Source: Pasteurella sp049670895
GTDB lineage: Bacteria > Pseudomonadota > Gammaproteobacteria > Enterobacterales > Pasteurellaceae
NCBI RefSeq assembly: GCF_049670895.1
Contig: NZ_CP187170.1
Strand: one strand, 5' to 3'
DNA: 64,000 nucleotides
This document shows positions 27,342 to 36,569 of the stretch, piece after piece. Made by a program: the position numbers and the translations under genes. Every line of letters begins with the position of its first letter. Position 1 is the first letter of the stretch. The notes beneath the pieces were generated by a model. It was given only the letters and a program-made list of their open reading frames with translations. It was not told where the DNA came from and searched no databases.

Positions 27342-29681
27342 ATGAAATATCATTCAACCTATCAAAAAATTGTCAGAACAATTCCCTTTATTTCGTTGGT
27401 TGCTTTGCCACTCTATGCTCAAGAAAGCACCGAGTTAGAAAAAATTACGGTGCAAGAAAGTGCCACCGCAGAGGTGAACAAAACCTCGCCGAATGTCATT
27501 AGCAAAGGTACAACGGTCATTCAAAATGAAATGATCCGAGATACAAGAGATTTGGTTCGTTATACCACGGATGTGGGCATTAGCGACAACGGACGTTTCT
27601 TGAAGGGCTTTGCTATGCGAGGCGTGGAGGATAACCGTGTTGGGATTAGTATTGATGGGGTCTCTTTGCCTGATTCCGAAGAAAACTCACTTTATGCCCG
27701 TTATGGTAACTTTAATAATTCCCGTTTGAGTATTGATCCTGAACTGATTCAAACCATTGATATTGTGCGAGGTGCCGATTCATTCAATGCAGGGAGTGGA
27801 ACCTTAGGCGGGAGCGTCAATTATAAAACCTTAGATCCGCAAAATATTGTCAAAGAAGATAAAAAATGGGGGGCGTTATTGCGAGGCAGTTATGCCAGTA
27901 AAAATCGTGAATGGACTCGTACCTTCGGTGTGGGTTATGTTGGGGAAAAAATCGATGCGTTGTTGATGTATTCACAACGCACAGGGCATGAGTTGAAAAG
28001 CCGTGGTTCAGGACCTGAATATCGCTATTCCAGTAGCCAACACCCTGATCCTATTGCTCAACGTTTTCATAATTACCTTGCGAAAATAGGTTATCAAATT
28101 AACGATAATCATCGTCTTGGGTTTGGGATCAATGGGCAAACAGGCAGTCGTTACATTGATGAGCGTTCTTATACCTTAATGGGATCTCAATGGCGTGAAG
28201 CCGATGACCAAAATGAACGTATGAATATGAACTTGCACTATATTTATGCACCGAGTGCAGGCTGGTTGTCTTATGGTAAAGTCGATTTGGATTATCAAAA
28301 AACCGATTTAGCCGCTGTCAACTATAAAGGTGGGCGAAATTTCAATACAGATAAAAAAGAGTTAAATGAAATTTATGATCGTCGGATGAAAACCACGTTT
28401 ACACGGGGGAGCTTAGAACTTACCGCTCAGCCAATTCATTTTTATGGCGAACATACTTTGACATTAAAAGCGTATATGAGCCAACGGGATTTTAAAAACG
28501 TCAATAATGATCGTATTGGGATAGGGGAAAACTATGAATCGGTGTATCACTATACCATTCAATATCCGATTCGAACCACGCAATATGGGGTTTCTTTGAA
28601 AGATCATGCACGTTGGAATGAGACTTTCTCTAGCCATTTAGGTTGGCGATATGATTATACAAAACTGAAACCAAGAGCCTTAAATGCCCCTTGCAGTGAG
28701 GCTTGCTTGGGCGAAGGAAAACCGAATCCTGCCCATTTTTCAACGGTGAGCACGTTTGCAAGCATTGAGGCACAACTCAATCCTGATTGGCGTTTGGGCT
28801 ACAATATTAGCACGGGCTACCGTGTACCAACTGCATCGGAAATGTTCTTTAGCTTTACCAATGCTTATGGTACATGGAAATCTAATCCGAGTTTGAAACC
28901 TGAAAAAAGCCTTAATCAGACACTTTCATTGAAAGGCAATGGCGAAAAGGGATTGTTGGATTTAAGTTTATATCAAACCAACTACCGTCATTTTTTATTT
29001 GAGCAAGAAAGCATAATTCCTCGTACTGAAATGCGTTTTGGTCAACCTTATCATTACCAAGCTCAAGAGCAACAAATGGTCAATATTGATAAGGCGAAAA
29101 TTTATGGGCTTGAATTGAAAACCCATGCCAATTTAGATCAATTTATTTCAGCGATTCCACAAGGCTTTAAATTTTATGGTGCATTAGGTTACAGCAAAGG
29201 AAAATTATCCAACCAAGCGAGTTTGCTATCTATTCAGCCTGTGAAAATCATTGTTGGTTTAGATTATGAGGCACCAAGTGGCAAATGGGCTATTTTCAAT
29301 CGTCTGACCTATCTAGGTGAGAAAAAAGCAGGGGATGCGAAAGCCTATGAAATTAAAAGCCGTTGCATAGAATTGATCACCGAACTGGATCCATGGTCTG
29401 GTGAGCAAATTCAACGTTGTAAAAAGCGTGAATTGTATCCGCATTTATCTACCTATAAACACTTAAATAAATCGGCTTTTGTGTTTGATACCTTTGGGTA
29501 TTACCACATCACCCACGACATCACGCTTCGTGCGGGAATTTATAACCTATTTAATAAAAAATATCACACTTGGGATGCACTCCGTGGTATTAATGCCAAC
29601 AGCACCTTAAATAGTGTTGACCGTGAAGGAAAAGGCTTGGAGCGTTTTTATGCACCGGGACGCAACTATGCCGCATCTTGA
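27342..29681 (+). CDS. TonB-dependent heme/hemoglobin-type receptor, C-terminal frame break
   Basis: Outer-membrane receptor (779 aa) of the hemoglobin/transferrin/lactoferrin group. A signal peptide (to LPLYAQ), TonB box LEKITVQE, plug with FAMRGVEDNR and IVRGADSFNAGSGTLGGSV, and the receptor pair YRVPTASE and NPSLKPE (equivalents of FRAP and NPNL) are visible. The histidine usually found between those two motifs is not seen. The frame stops after NYAAS; another frame continues LEVRF then TAA (29677-29694), the usual terminal strand, so a 2-base deletion near 29676 seems likely. ATG 27342 has GAGGAG upstream. hmuTUV follows. Confidence 0.88.
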   Translation: MKYHSTYQKIVRTIPFISLVALPLYAQESTELEKITVQESATAEVNKTSPNVISKGTTVIQNEMIRDTRDLVRYTTDVGISDNGRFLKGFAMRGVEDNRVGISIDGVSLPDSEENSLYARYGNFNNSRLSIDPELIQTIDIVRGADSFNAGSGTLGGSVNYKTLDPQNIVKEDKKWGALLRGSYASKNREWTRTFGVGYVGEKIDALLMYSQRTGHELKSRGSGPEYRYSSSQHPDPIAQRFHNYLAKIGYQINDNHRLGFGINGQTGSRYIDERSYTLMGSQWREADDQNERMNMNLHYIYAPSAGWLSYGKVDLDYQKTDLAAVNYKGGRNFNTDKKELNEIYDRRMKTTFTRGSLELTAQPIHFYGEHTLTLKAYMSQRDFKNVNNDRIGIGENYESVYHYTIQYPIRTTQYGVSLKDHARWNETFSSHLGWRYDYTKLKPRALNAPCSEACLGEGKPNPAHFSTVSTFASIEAQLNPDWRLGYNISTGYRVPTASEMFFSFTNAYGTWKSNPSLKPEKSLNQTLSLKGNGEKGLLDLSLYQTNYRHFLFEQESIIPRTEMRFGQPYHYQAQEQQMVNIDKAKIYGLELKTHANLDQFISAIPQGFKFYGALGYSKGKLSNQASLLSIQPVKIIVGLDYEAPSGKWAIFNRLTYLGEKKAGDAKAYEIKSRCIELITELDPWSGEQIQRCKKRELYPHLSTYKHLNKSAFVFDTFGYYHITHDITLRAGIYNLFNKKYHTWDALRGINANSTLNSVDREGKGLERFYAPGRNYAAS

Positions 29682-29708
29682 AGTGCGTTTCTAAAAGATA
29701 AGCTCAAC

Positions 29709-29744
29709 AAACCGCACTTTAGGCAAAAGTGCGGTCATTTTTTT
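29709..29744 (+). terminator. Inverted USS pair terminator after the receptor gene
   Basis: ACCGCACTT (29711-29719) and AAGTGCGGT (29727-29735) are closely spaced and followed by TCATTTTTTT, giving a strong hairpin terminator. Confidence 0.85.
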
Positions 29745-29796
29745 CCATGTTTTGTGGCTTATCTCTCAGCTACGCCTTGAGAGAATGTATTAAATC

Positions 29797-29815
29797 TATA
29801 ATGAGAATTGTTATT
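29797..29815 (+). promoter_or_regulatory. Fur-box-like operator upstream of hmuT
   Basis: TATAATGAGAATTGTTATT matches the Fur 19-mer at 14 positions. It lies 154 bp before hmuT and is followed by a possible TAGAAT -10 box near 29830. Confidence 0.6.
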
Positions 29816-29968
29816 GTTTTGTTAACAGTATAGAATAGTGGCGTTTAGCCTTGGGCAACAATCTTACCTTTAAGATTTAACTTGCCGTATGTCGAATGGT
29901 TGTGAATACGCCATGGTATGCGGTGCGAATTGATTGATCGTTAACATTCATCTTCATAGGACATTATC

Positions 29969-30757
29969 ATGAAAAAACTCTTTGCCATTCTCTTTTTATC
30001 TGCACTTACTCCCTTTGCATACGGACAACGCATTGTGACCTTAACCCCTGACGTGGCAGATGTGGTTGTGGCGTTAGACGGGAAAGAACAGATTGTCGGT
30101 CGTGATCAAACCACCATGAATCCGGCATTGGAAAAAGTAGCCGTGATTGGTATTCATCGTAAATTAGCCGTGGAGCCGATTTTACAAACGAAACCTGATC
30201 TTGTATTAGGTTCTTATATGGCAATGCCTGCAACGATTTTTGATAATCTTGCAAAACTGGGTGTGAAAACGGTGAATGTGTTACCACAAGATAATATTGA
30301 AGCCTTTGGCAAGGCTATTCGTGATGTCGGCGACTTAATTGGCAAAAAAGACAAAGCGAATCAAATTGCTAGCCAATGGGAAGCAGGCATTAAACCTTTA
30401 GCCAGCACAGGTAAACGTTATTTATTAACCTATGATGGCCGTGTTGTGGCGGGTAAACATACAGCAGCAGATGAGCTCATTCGTCGTGCAGGTGGTGTGA
30501 ATGCCGCTGTTGATGTAGACGGGATTAAACCACTTAATCGTGAAGCATGGTTAGTGGCACAACCTGATGTGATCATTGTGGCAGAACACCAAAAAGAGGT
30601 GATCGGTGGCGTTGAAAAGCTATTAGAGCGTCCTGAAATTGCCAATACGCCTGCGGCGAAATCGGGTCATATTTATTTCTGGCCAGCCAATGATTATTTA
30701 CGTTATGGTTTAAATACCCCTGAAGTATTAAAACGTTTACATGATTTAGCGAAGTAA
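29969..30757 (+). CDS. hmuT: Heme ABC transporter substrate-binding protein
   Basis: Periplasmic binding protein (262 aa) of the BtuF/HmuT fold. A short signal peptide (MKKLFAILFLSALTPFAYG) is followed by RIVTLTPDVADVVVAL and KPDLVLGSYMAMP, then a long connecting helix, as in single-helix-linked binders. ATG 29969 lies in a standard context with a weak AGGA upstream. Together with hmuU (11 bases on) and hmuV it forms a typical heme importer downstream of a heme-type receptor; a cobalamin or siderophore importer is the less likely alternative. Confidence 0.88.
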   Translation: MKKLFAILFLSALTPFAYGQRIVTLTPDVADVVVALDGKEQIVGRDQTTMNPALEKVAVIGIHRKLAVEPILQTKPDLVLGSYMAMPATIFDNLAKLGVKTVNVLPQDNIEAFGKAIRDVGDLIGKKDKANQIASQWEAGIKPLASTGKRYLLTYDGRVVAGKHTAADELIRRAGGVNAAVDVDGIKPLNREAWLVAQPDVIIVAEHQKEVIGGVEKLLERPEIANTPAAKSGHIYFWPANDYLRYGLNTPEVLKRLHDLAK

Positions 30758-30768
30758 TCTGCTTACGC

Positions 30769-31713
30769 ATGAAAAAACTGTTTGTGTTGTTTGCCGTGAT
30801 CGGAACCGCCTTTCTTATTTGGTTTTCCGTGGGCGTTGGGTTTGGTGGTTGGCAGACACCAAACTCACTTGATCCTATCGTTTTTGATATCCGTATACCT
30901 CGTATTCTGAATGCCTTATTAGTGGGTGCCGCCCTTGCCGCTGCAGGGGCGGGACTACAAGCCTTATTTGAAAATCCCTTAGCCGATCCGAGTCTTATTG
31001 GGACATCAGGTGGGGCTGCCTTGGGGGTCATTTGTGTTTTAGCATTTGGCACCGTGGGGATTGGCGTACCCATGGCAGCGTTTATAGGGGCTTTGGTGGT
31101 GTGTTTATTAATTTTATTTGCACATCACCTTTTCGGTGGAGGCACGCTGGGCTTGCTGATTATGGGCTTTATTTTGAGTGCATTTTGTTCGGCAGTGGTC
31201 GGGCTTATTTTGTTCTTATCCGATGATTTAGTGTTACGCAGTGCTACGATTTGGTTAGCGGGAAGTTTATCAGAAGCTGGCTTTACCCCGATTTATTACC
31301 CTTTTGTGATCATGCTGATTGGATTAGTTTGGATGGCGATCCTCGGTCGTCAACTGGATTGCTTAATGCTTGGGGAAGATACGGCTTTTAGCATGGGAAT
31401 TTCGGTGTCTAAACTGCGTTTACAAACGGTGATTGCTGCCGCCTTGTTAACGGGGGCGGCAGTTTCTTTATCAGGGATTATTGGCTTTTTAGGGATGATG
31501 ATCCCTAATATTTTAACGACAGTTGTAGGTGGGCACCGCCGAAAATTAATTTTACTGTCTGCATGGGTGGGGGCGGTCTTTTTGTTATTCGTCGATAGTG
31601 CATCACGTTTAATTACCTATCCCATTGATTTACCCGTCGGGATCGTCATTGCGTTGTTAGGTGGGCCATTCTTCTTTTGGATCTTTATTCAATCGACACA
31701 ACGCAAAGTCTAG
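30769..31713 (+). CDS. hmuU: Heme ABC transporter permease (FecCD family)
   Basis: Inner-membrane permease (314 aa) with about ten helices. RIPRILNALLVGAALAAAGAGLQ, NPLADPSLIGTSGGAALG and the late SLSGIIGFLGMMIPNI are FecCD family signatures. It is slightly short for the family (about 330), the start being ATG 30769, 11 bases after hmuT. It functions with hmuT and hmuV. Confidence 0.9.
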   Translation: MKKLFVLFAVIGTAFLIWFSVGVGFGGWQTPNSLDPIVFDIRIPRILNALLVGAALAAAGAGLQALFENPLADPSLIGTSGGAALGVICVLAFGTVGIGVPMAAFIGALVVCLLILFAHHLFGGGTLGLLIMGFILSAFCSAVVGLILFLSDDLVLRSATIWLAGSLSEAGFTPIYYPFVIMLIGLVWMAILGRQLDCLMLGEDTAFSMGISVSKLRLQTVIAAALLTGAAVSLSGIIGFLGMMIPNILTTVVGGHRRKLILLSAWVGAVFLLFVDSASRLITYPIDLPVGIVIALLGGPFFFWIFIQSTQRKV

Positions 31714-31723
31714 GGATAGCGGT

Positions 31724-32461
31724 ATGCAAGCACTTTTTGAATTACAACCTTTAACCATTAAAGTGAATGAACGAGTGATTTTACAAACAGATCACTTATC
31801 CATTCCACAGGGCAAACATACGGCGATTATTGGACCTAATGGGGCAGGCAAATCGACTTTACTGAAAGCCCTATTAGGGTATTTCAATGCACAAGTCACC
31901 TTGAATGGCGAACCTGTGTTAGAGCAAATTCGAGCGGGCAAATTAGCTTTAGTCGCCCAAAATGGACGTTATGGTATGCCGTTGAGTGTGGAAGAATATG
32001 TCAAGTTGGGACAATTTAATCCGACGCTTTTTTCCGCCAAAAAAGTCAATCAAGCCTATTTATCACTGTTGCTAGATCAGTTTGAACTGACCCATTTACG
32101 CCATAAACGGGTGAATCACTTATCTGGCGGTGAACAGCAACGTGCCAATATTGTGCGAGCCTTAATGCAACATGCCCCTGTGATTTTATTAGATGAACCT
32201 TGTAATCATTTAGATATTCGTCACCAACAAAGTTTGATGCATTTTTTAAAACAGCATAAATCCACATTTAATGTGGTGATGGTGTTACATGATTTAGATT
32301 TAGCCGCAGGCTATGCAGATCATGTGATTTTGATGCAACAAGGTCAGATTGTGGCACAAGGTGCGGTGGAGGATGTGATGCAAAGTGAACGATTAAGTGC
32401 GGTTTATCGTTGGCAAATTTTGCAGAAAAAAGACGAAAGTGGCATTTTCTTTCGTGTGTAA
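31724..32461 (+). CDS. hmuV: Heme ABC transporter ATP-binding protein
   Basis: ABC ATPase (245 aa): Walker A GPNGAGKST, signature LSGGEQQRA, Walker B VILLDEPCNHLD. ATG 31724 follows AGGGATAGCGGT and is preferred over an upstream in-frame codon at 31661 inside hmuU. An USS is embedded near its end (32395). Confidence 0.9.
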   Translation: MQALFELQPLTIKVNERVILQTDHLSIPQGKHTAIIGPNGAGKSTLLKALLGYFNAQVTLNGEPVLEQIRAGKLALVAQNGRYGMPLSVEEYVKLGQFNPTLFSAKKVNQAYLSLLLDQFELTHLRHKRVNHLSGGEQQRANIVRALMQHAPVILLDEPCNHLDIRHQQSLMHFLKQHKSTFNVVMVLHDLDLAAGYADHVILMQQGQIVAQGAVEDVMQSERLSAVYRWQILQKKDESGIFFRV

Positions 32462-32496
32462 TCCCGAATCTTGAAAATAAAATTCGCCTAAAATCA

Positions 32497-32556
32497 AAAT
32501 CTGCCCCCTAAACGTTGTCGTGAATGTTTAACGGATTAAGGGGCAGATTTTTTTAT
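32497..32556 (+). terminator. Terminator after hmuV
   Basis: AAAATCTGCCCC pairs with GGGGCAGATTTT across a 33-base loop and is followed by a T-run. Confidence 0.8.
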
Positions 32557-32739
32557 TGTCAAGTCAGCTTGTTATTGTGATATGACCAACCTGTTGAATC
32601 ACGAGACTTTTTATTAGCATTTTAGTAATACTTCTTTTATAATAACAAAAAAGAAAAAACACTCCATTTATGGATTATGGTATAGACCACATAAAATGGA
32701 CGTGCTGATGTGAAATACAATTAAAAAGAGGAAAAGCAT

Positions 32740-33543
32740 ATGCGTTTAATCCCATTAAAAAATGCTGAACAAGTGGCTAAATGGTCTGCTCGTTATATTG
32801 TGGATCGGATTAATCAATTTAACCCAAGTGAATCCCGTCCATTTGTCCTCGGGCTACCTACGGGCAGTACCCCATTAAAAACCTATCAAGAATTAATCGC
32901 ACTTTATCAAGCGGGGGAAGTCAGCTTTAAGCATGTAGTTACTTTTAATATGGATGAATATGTCGGTTTGCCTAAATCCCACCCAGAAAGCTACCATTCC
33001 TTTATGTATCACAATTTTTTTAATTATATTGATATTCTAGAAGAAAATATCAATATTTTAGATGGCAACACCGATGATCATGATGCGGAGTGTCGCCGTT
33101 ACGAAGAAAAAATTAAATCTTACGGTAAAATTCATTTATTTATGGGCGGTGTCGGCGTGGATGGGCATATTGCCTTTAATGAACCGGGTTCGTCTTTAGC
33201 CTCTCGCACAAGAATTAAAACATTAACGGAAGATACACTCATTGCCAATTCACGCTTTTTTGATCACGACGTTCGCAATGTCCCAAAATATGCATTGACG
33301 ATTGGGGTTGCCACGTTACTTGATGCTGAAGAAGTGATGATTTTGGTGACAGGTTATAATAAAGCCCTTGCATTACAAGCTTGTGTAGAAGGCAGTGTCA
33401 ATCATCTTTGGACAGTGAGTGCGTTGCAATTACATCGTCATGCCTTAGTGGTTTGTGATGAACCTTCCACACAAGAATTAAAAGTAAAAACAGTAAAATA
33501 TTTTACTGAATTAGAAGCTCGAGCCATTCATAGCGTATTATAG
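32740..33543 (+). CDS. nagB: Glucosamine-6-phosphate deaminase
   Basis: Converts glucosamine-6-phosphate to fructose-6-phosphate and ammonia (267 aa). GLPTGSTPLKTY binds phosphate, NMDEYVGLP contains the active-site acids (D at about 72), and GGVGVDGHIAFNEPGSS the catalytic region (H143 type). A good ribosome site AAGAGGAAAAGC precedes ATG 32740. It is followed 9 bases later by nagA, making the catabolic arm for N-acetylglucosamine and, in this family, host sialic acid. Confidence 0.97.
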   Translation: MRLIPLKNAEQVAKWSARYIVDRINQFNPSESRPFVLGLPTGSTPLKTYQELIALYQAGEVSFKHVVTFNMDEYVGLPKSHPESYHSFMYHNFFNYIDILEENINILDGNTDDHDAECRRYEEKIKSYGKIHLFMGGVGVDGHIAFNEPGSSLASRTRIKTLTEDTLIANSRFFDHDVRNVPKYALTIGVATLLDAEEVMILVTGYNKALALQACVEGSVNHLWTVSALQLHRHALVVCDEPSTQELKVKTVKYFTELEARAIHSVL

Positions 33544-33552
33544 GGGAACAAT

Positions 33553-34689
33553 ATGTATGCCTTAACCAATGCAGTGATCTATACTGCGAAAGCGGTGTTA
33601 TATGGTCATGCGGTGATGATTGACGGTGAAAAAATTAGTGCGGTCATTTCTGAGCAAGATTTACCTGATGGGATAACCCGTATTGATTTAAAGGGTCAAA
33701 ATTTAACTGCAGGGTTTATTGATTTGCAATTAAATGGTTGTGGAGGGGTGATGTTTAACGAAGATATTTCCGTTCGCACCCTTGAGATCATGCAAGAAAC
33801 CAATTTACGTTCAGGCACAACGAGTTATCTTCCCACCTTTATTACCTCGTCAGACGACGGCATGAAACAAGCAGTACAGGTCATGCGTGAATATTTGTCG
33901 AAATATCAACATCAAGCCTTAGGTTTACATTTAGAAGGCCCTTATTTAAGCGTGGAGAAAAAAGGTGTACATCGAGCGGAATATATTCGCGATATCAGTC
34001 CCGAGATGAAAACCTTTTTATGTGATAATGCGGATGTGATCACCAAACTGACCTTAGCACCCGAAAATCCAACAGCACAGTATATTCCCGAATTTGTTGA
34101 AAAAGGCATTATTGTGTCTATTGGGCATTCAAATGCCAGTTATGATGTCGCCAAACAAGCCATTAAAAAAGGGGCAAGCTTTGCCACACATTTACATAAT
34201 GCCATGTCGCCGATCAGCTCAGGTCGTGAGATGGGCGTTGTGGGGGCAGTCTTGGATTCTGATATTTATACAGGGATCATTATGGACGGCTTACATGTGC
34301 ATTATGCCAATATTAAATTAGCGAAAGCTATAAAAGGCGAAAAGCTGTGTATTGTCACGGATGCTGTTGCAGCCGCAGGGGCAGAGATTGATTCTTTTGT
34401 CTTTGTGGGAAAAACCGTCTATGTCAAAAATGGAAAATGTTACGATGAAAATGGAGCCTTAGGTGGGGCGGCAGTCACCATGATTGAATCCATCAAAAAT
34501 GCGGTGCAAAATGTCGGCATTCCATTAGATGAGGCACTGAGAATGTGTAACTATTATCCTGCTAAAGCCATTGGCATTGATGAAAAATTAGGATCCATTG
34601 CATCTGGAAAAATCGCGAATTTAACAGTTTTTAATCATCATTTTGAGGTGATGGGCACCGTTGTGAATGGTGAATGGAAAAAACACTAA
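33553..34689 (+). CDS. nagA: N-acetylglucosamine-6-phosphate deacetylase
   Basis: Amidohydrolase (378 aa) that deacetylates GlcNAc-6-phosphate to supply NagB. GFIDLQLNGCGG, HLEGPYLS, IGHSNASYDVAK, THLHNAMSP and IVTDAVAAAG are the metal-binding and catalytic motifs of the family. ATG 33553 has GGGGAACA in front. It is cotranscribed with nagB and ends at a hairpin terminator. Confidence 0.97.
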   Translation: MYALTNAVIYTAKAVLYGHAVMIDGEKISAVISEQDLPDGITRIDLKGQNLTAGFIDLQLNGCGGVMFNEDISVRTLEIMQETNLRSGTTSYLPTFITSSDDGMKQAVQVMREYLSKYQHQALGLHLEGPYLSVEKKGVHRAEYIRDISPEMKTFLCDNADVITKLTLAPENPTAQYIPEFVEKGIIVSIGHSNASYDVAKQAIKKGASFATHLHNAMSPISSGREMGVVGAVLDSDIYTGIIMDGLHVHYANIKLAKAIKGEKLCIVTDAVAAAGAEIDSFVFVGKTVYVKNGKCYDENGALGGAAVTMIESIKNAVQNVGIPLDEALRMCNYYPAKAIGIDEKLGSIASGKIANLTVFNHHFEVMGTVVNGEWKKH

Positions 34690-34705
34690 ATTCCGCTAGT
34701 TCAAA

Positions 34706-34740
34706 TAAAAATAGCGTGAGATATTCACGCTATTTTAAAA
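34706..34740. terminator. Terminator between nagA and purU
   Basis: AAAATAGCGTGA pairs with TCACGCTATTTT around a GATAT loop. Flanked by A and T runs, it can serve both convergent genes. Confidence 0.85.
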
Positions 34741-34763
34741 ACTTTTTCAAAAATGACCGCACT

Positions 34764-35600
34764 TTATAGCACGATGGTTTTGTTTTTATACACAAAAATC
34801 CGATCATGAAGTGCTAGATCTAAGGCACGACTCAACACGGTTTTTTCTACATCGCGTCCCGCCCGCATCATCGCTTCCGCATTATAAGTGTGATCCACAT
34901 TAATCACATTTTGCATGATAATCGGACCTTGATCTAATTCATTATTAATGAAATGTGCGGTTGCTCCAATGATTTTTACCCCACGTTCATAGGCTTGATG
35001 ATAAGGCTTTGCCCCAATAAATGCAGGTAAAAATGAATGGTGAATATTGATAACTCGGTTTGGATAACGAGCCACAAATTCTGGATTTAATACACGCATA
35101 TATTTGGCTAACACAATATAATCTGGTGCATACTCATCAATTTTTTCTGCAAGTAGTTTATCATGCCCCACACGGGTTAAGCCTTCATGACTAATGCAGT
35201 GAAAAGGAATATCAAAGCGTTCAACCAAACTACGTAAGCTATCATGGTTACCGATGACCGCTGCAATTTCGACATTTAATCCACCATAATAGGTTTTCAT
35301 TAAAATGTCACCAAGACAATGGGCTTCTTTGGTCACCAAAATAACAATTCGCTTACGTTTTGTGCTAATTAGACGGCAATGTGTCCCTTCAGGCAAACTG
35401 TATTTTAAATCAGCTAGAAGTGTTTGCTCATTAAATATTCCTTCTAATTCAGTTCGCATAAAAAAATGTTTGCTTTCAAAATCAACAAATTCATTATTAT
35501 GCGTAATATTTAATTGATGCTTATAACAAATATTCGTGATTTTGGCGATAAGCCCTTTATCATCTGGGCAATCTGTTAATAAAATTTTATTTTCAATCAT
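34764..35600 (-). CDS. purU: Formyltetrahydrofolate deformylase
   Basis: Hydrolyses 10-formyl-THF to formate and THF (278 aa; E. coli about 280). Residues 5-85 form an ACT domain (ILLTDCPDDKGLIAKITNICY); the C-terminal formyltransferase-like domain has INIHHSFLPAFIGAKPYHQAYERGVK and ATAHF...LDQGPII with the catalytic N-H-D set. ATG 35600 is chosen for family length; no ribosome site is visible. A longer frame extends 14 codons upstream. It lies downstream of hns on the same strand. Confidence 0.95.
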   Translation of the reverse strand: MIENKILLTDCPDDKGLIAKITNICYKHQLNITHNNEFVDFESKHFFMRTELEGIFNEQTLLADLKYSLPEGTHCRLISTKRKRIVILVTKEAHCLGDILMKTYYGGLNVEIAAVIGNHDSLRSLVERFDIPFHCISHEGLTRVGHDKLLAEKIDEYAPDYIVLAKYMRVLNPEFVARYPNRVINIHHSFLPAFIGAKPYHQAYERGVKIIGATAHFINNELDQGPIIMQNVINVDHTYNAEAMMRAGRDVEKTVLSRALDLALHDRIFVYKNKTIVL

Positions 35601-35633
35601 AATATTAAATTTATTTTTTATTACGGATAAAGT

Positions 35634-35664
35634 AAAACCCATTTAAAAAAATGGGTTTTAATGG
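35634..35664 (-). terminator. Terminator-like hairpin between hns and purU
   Basis: AAAACCCATTT pairs with AAATGGGTTTT on the minus strand after hns; the T-run following it is short. Confidence 0.6.
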
Positions 35665-35679
35665 AGTATGAAAAGCAAT

Positions 35680-36084
35680 TTAAATTTCAAATGAAGACAA
35701 TGACTTACCTTCATTTAAGGCAATTTGAATTGTGCGAGGTGTTCTTCCCTGACCAGTCCATGTTTTGACTTCACCATTTTCGTCCGTATATTGATATTTG
35801 GCTGGACGAGGTTGTCTTTTCTTGCGTTGATTAGCTGGGCTTTGAGCTAAAAGTTCAGCTAATTCTTCAGCAGTGATTCCTTCTTGCTTCAATGATTCCT
35901 TCAATTTCGCAATTCGTCCTTGACGTTCAGTTTCCTGACGTAGTGCTTCCTCTTCCTCCATACGTTTTTCTTCAACAACCTGTTGAAATTTTTGTAAAGC
36001 AAGCTCAAGTTGTTGTAAGCTGGATTCGCGAGCTAAAACACGCAAGCTACGAATATTATTTAGAGTTTTTAATAGTTCACTCAT
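35680..36084 (-). CDS. hns: H-NS family nucleoid-associated protein
   Basis: Global silencer of AT-rich DNA (134 aa). An N-terminal coiled-coil oligomerisation region (residues about 1-65, E/Q-rich) and a C-terminal DNA-binding domain with the signature TWTGQGRTPRTIQ (about 105-118) are present. ATG 36084 has GAGGG upstream. Monocistronic, with a hairpin before purU. Confidence 0.97.
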   Translation of the reverse strand: MSELLKTLNNIRSLRVLARESSLQQLELALQKFQQVVEEKRMEEEEALRQETERQGRIAKLKESLKQEGITAEELAELLAQSPANQRKKRQPRPAKYQYTDENGEVKTWTGQGRTPRTIQIALNEGKSLSSFEI

Positions 36085-36270
36085 TTTTTTCCCTCATATC
36101 ATTTAGCAAATCGTTAATCATTATTCACGAATAACTTTTAAAATAATATAGCAAATAACTGTGTTGGTAAATAATATTTTGGGGATTCTCATGATTTTAT
36201 ATTTAATTATTTGCCCTTACCCTGTTTATTTTGCTAGAAAATAGACAATAAGAAATATTTTTGTTAACTA

Positions 36271-36299
36271 TTGGCATTTTCTTCTTTTTCATGTAGTCT
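36271..36299 (+). promoter_or_regulatory. Promoter of the lysine riboswitch leader
   Basis: TTGGCA (36271-36276) and TAGTCT (36294-36299) are spaced by exactly 17 bp, a few bases upstream of the riboswitch. Confidence 0.6.
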
Positions 36300-36311
36300 T
36301 TGTAAATCCTA

Positions 36312-36485
36312 CATACGTAGAGGTGCGATCACTATAAGTATTTTTTCTGAGTGGATAACGATGAGGAAAAAGGAAAGGAGTGCCCGCCGAAATCAATTAA
36401 AAGTCGTTTTAATTGGTTGGTGGCGTCTTCGAAAGGAACGTCACTGTCATAGTCTTTTTCGTAAACTATGGAGCGCTACTGGTTA
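36312..36485 (+). ncRNA. Lysine riboswitch (L box)
   Basis: The conserved blocks of the lysine aptamer are present in order: GTAGAGGTGCG (5' side of P1), GATGAGGAAAAAGGAAAGGAG, TGCCCGCCGAA, GGTTGGTGGCGTC, CGTCACTGTCATAGTC and GGAGCGCTAC (3' side of P1). It lies in a 485-bp gene-free stretch and leads into the NhaC-type transporter, implying repression of lysine uptake at high lysine. Confidence 0.95.
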
Positions 36486-36513
36486 GGTTAGGTCTTATTT
36501 TACCTACCTTTTA
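36482..36513 (+). terminator. Candidate expression-platform terminator of the lysine riboswitch
   Basis: GGTTAGGT can pair with ACCTACC (one bulge) over a short loop, followed by TTTT. Formation would end transcription 57 bases before the transporter start. Confidence 0.5.
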
Positions 36514-36569
36514 GAACATCTCTCTATAATATTCAGTGGTCATCCCTTCATTATATAAGGTAGAAACTT

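Noticed and set aside
30573..31073. 166-codon minus-strand frame over hmuT/hmuU
   Set aside because: Antisense to two recognised genes and spanning their junction.
36271..36486. 71-codon frame upstream of the lysine transporter
   Set aside because: It coincides with the lysine riboswitch and its promoter.
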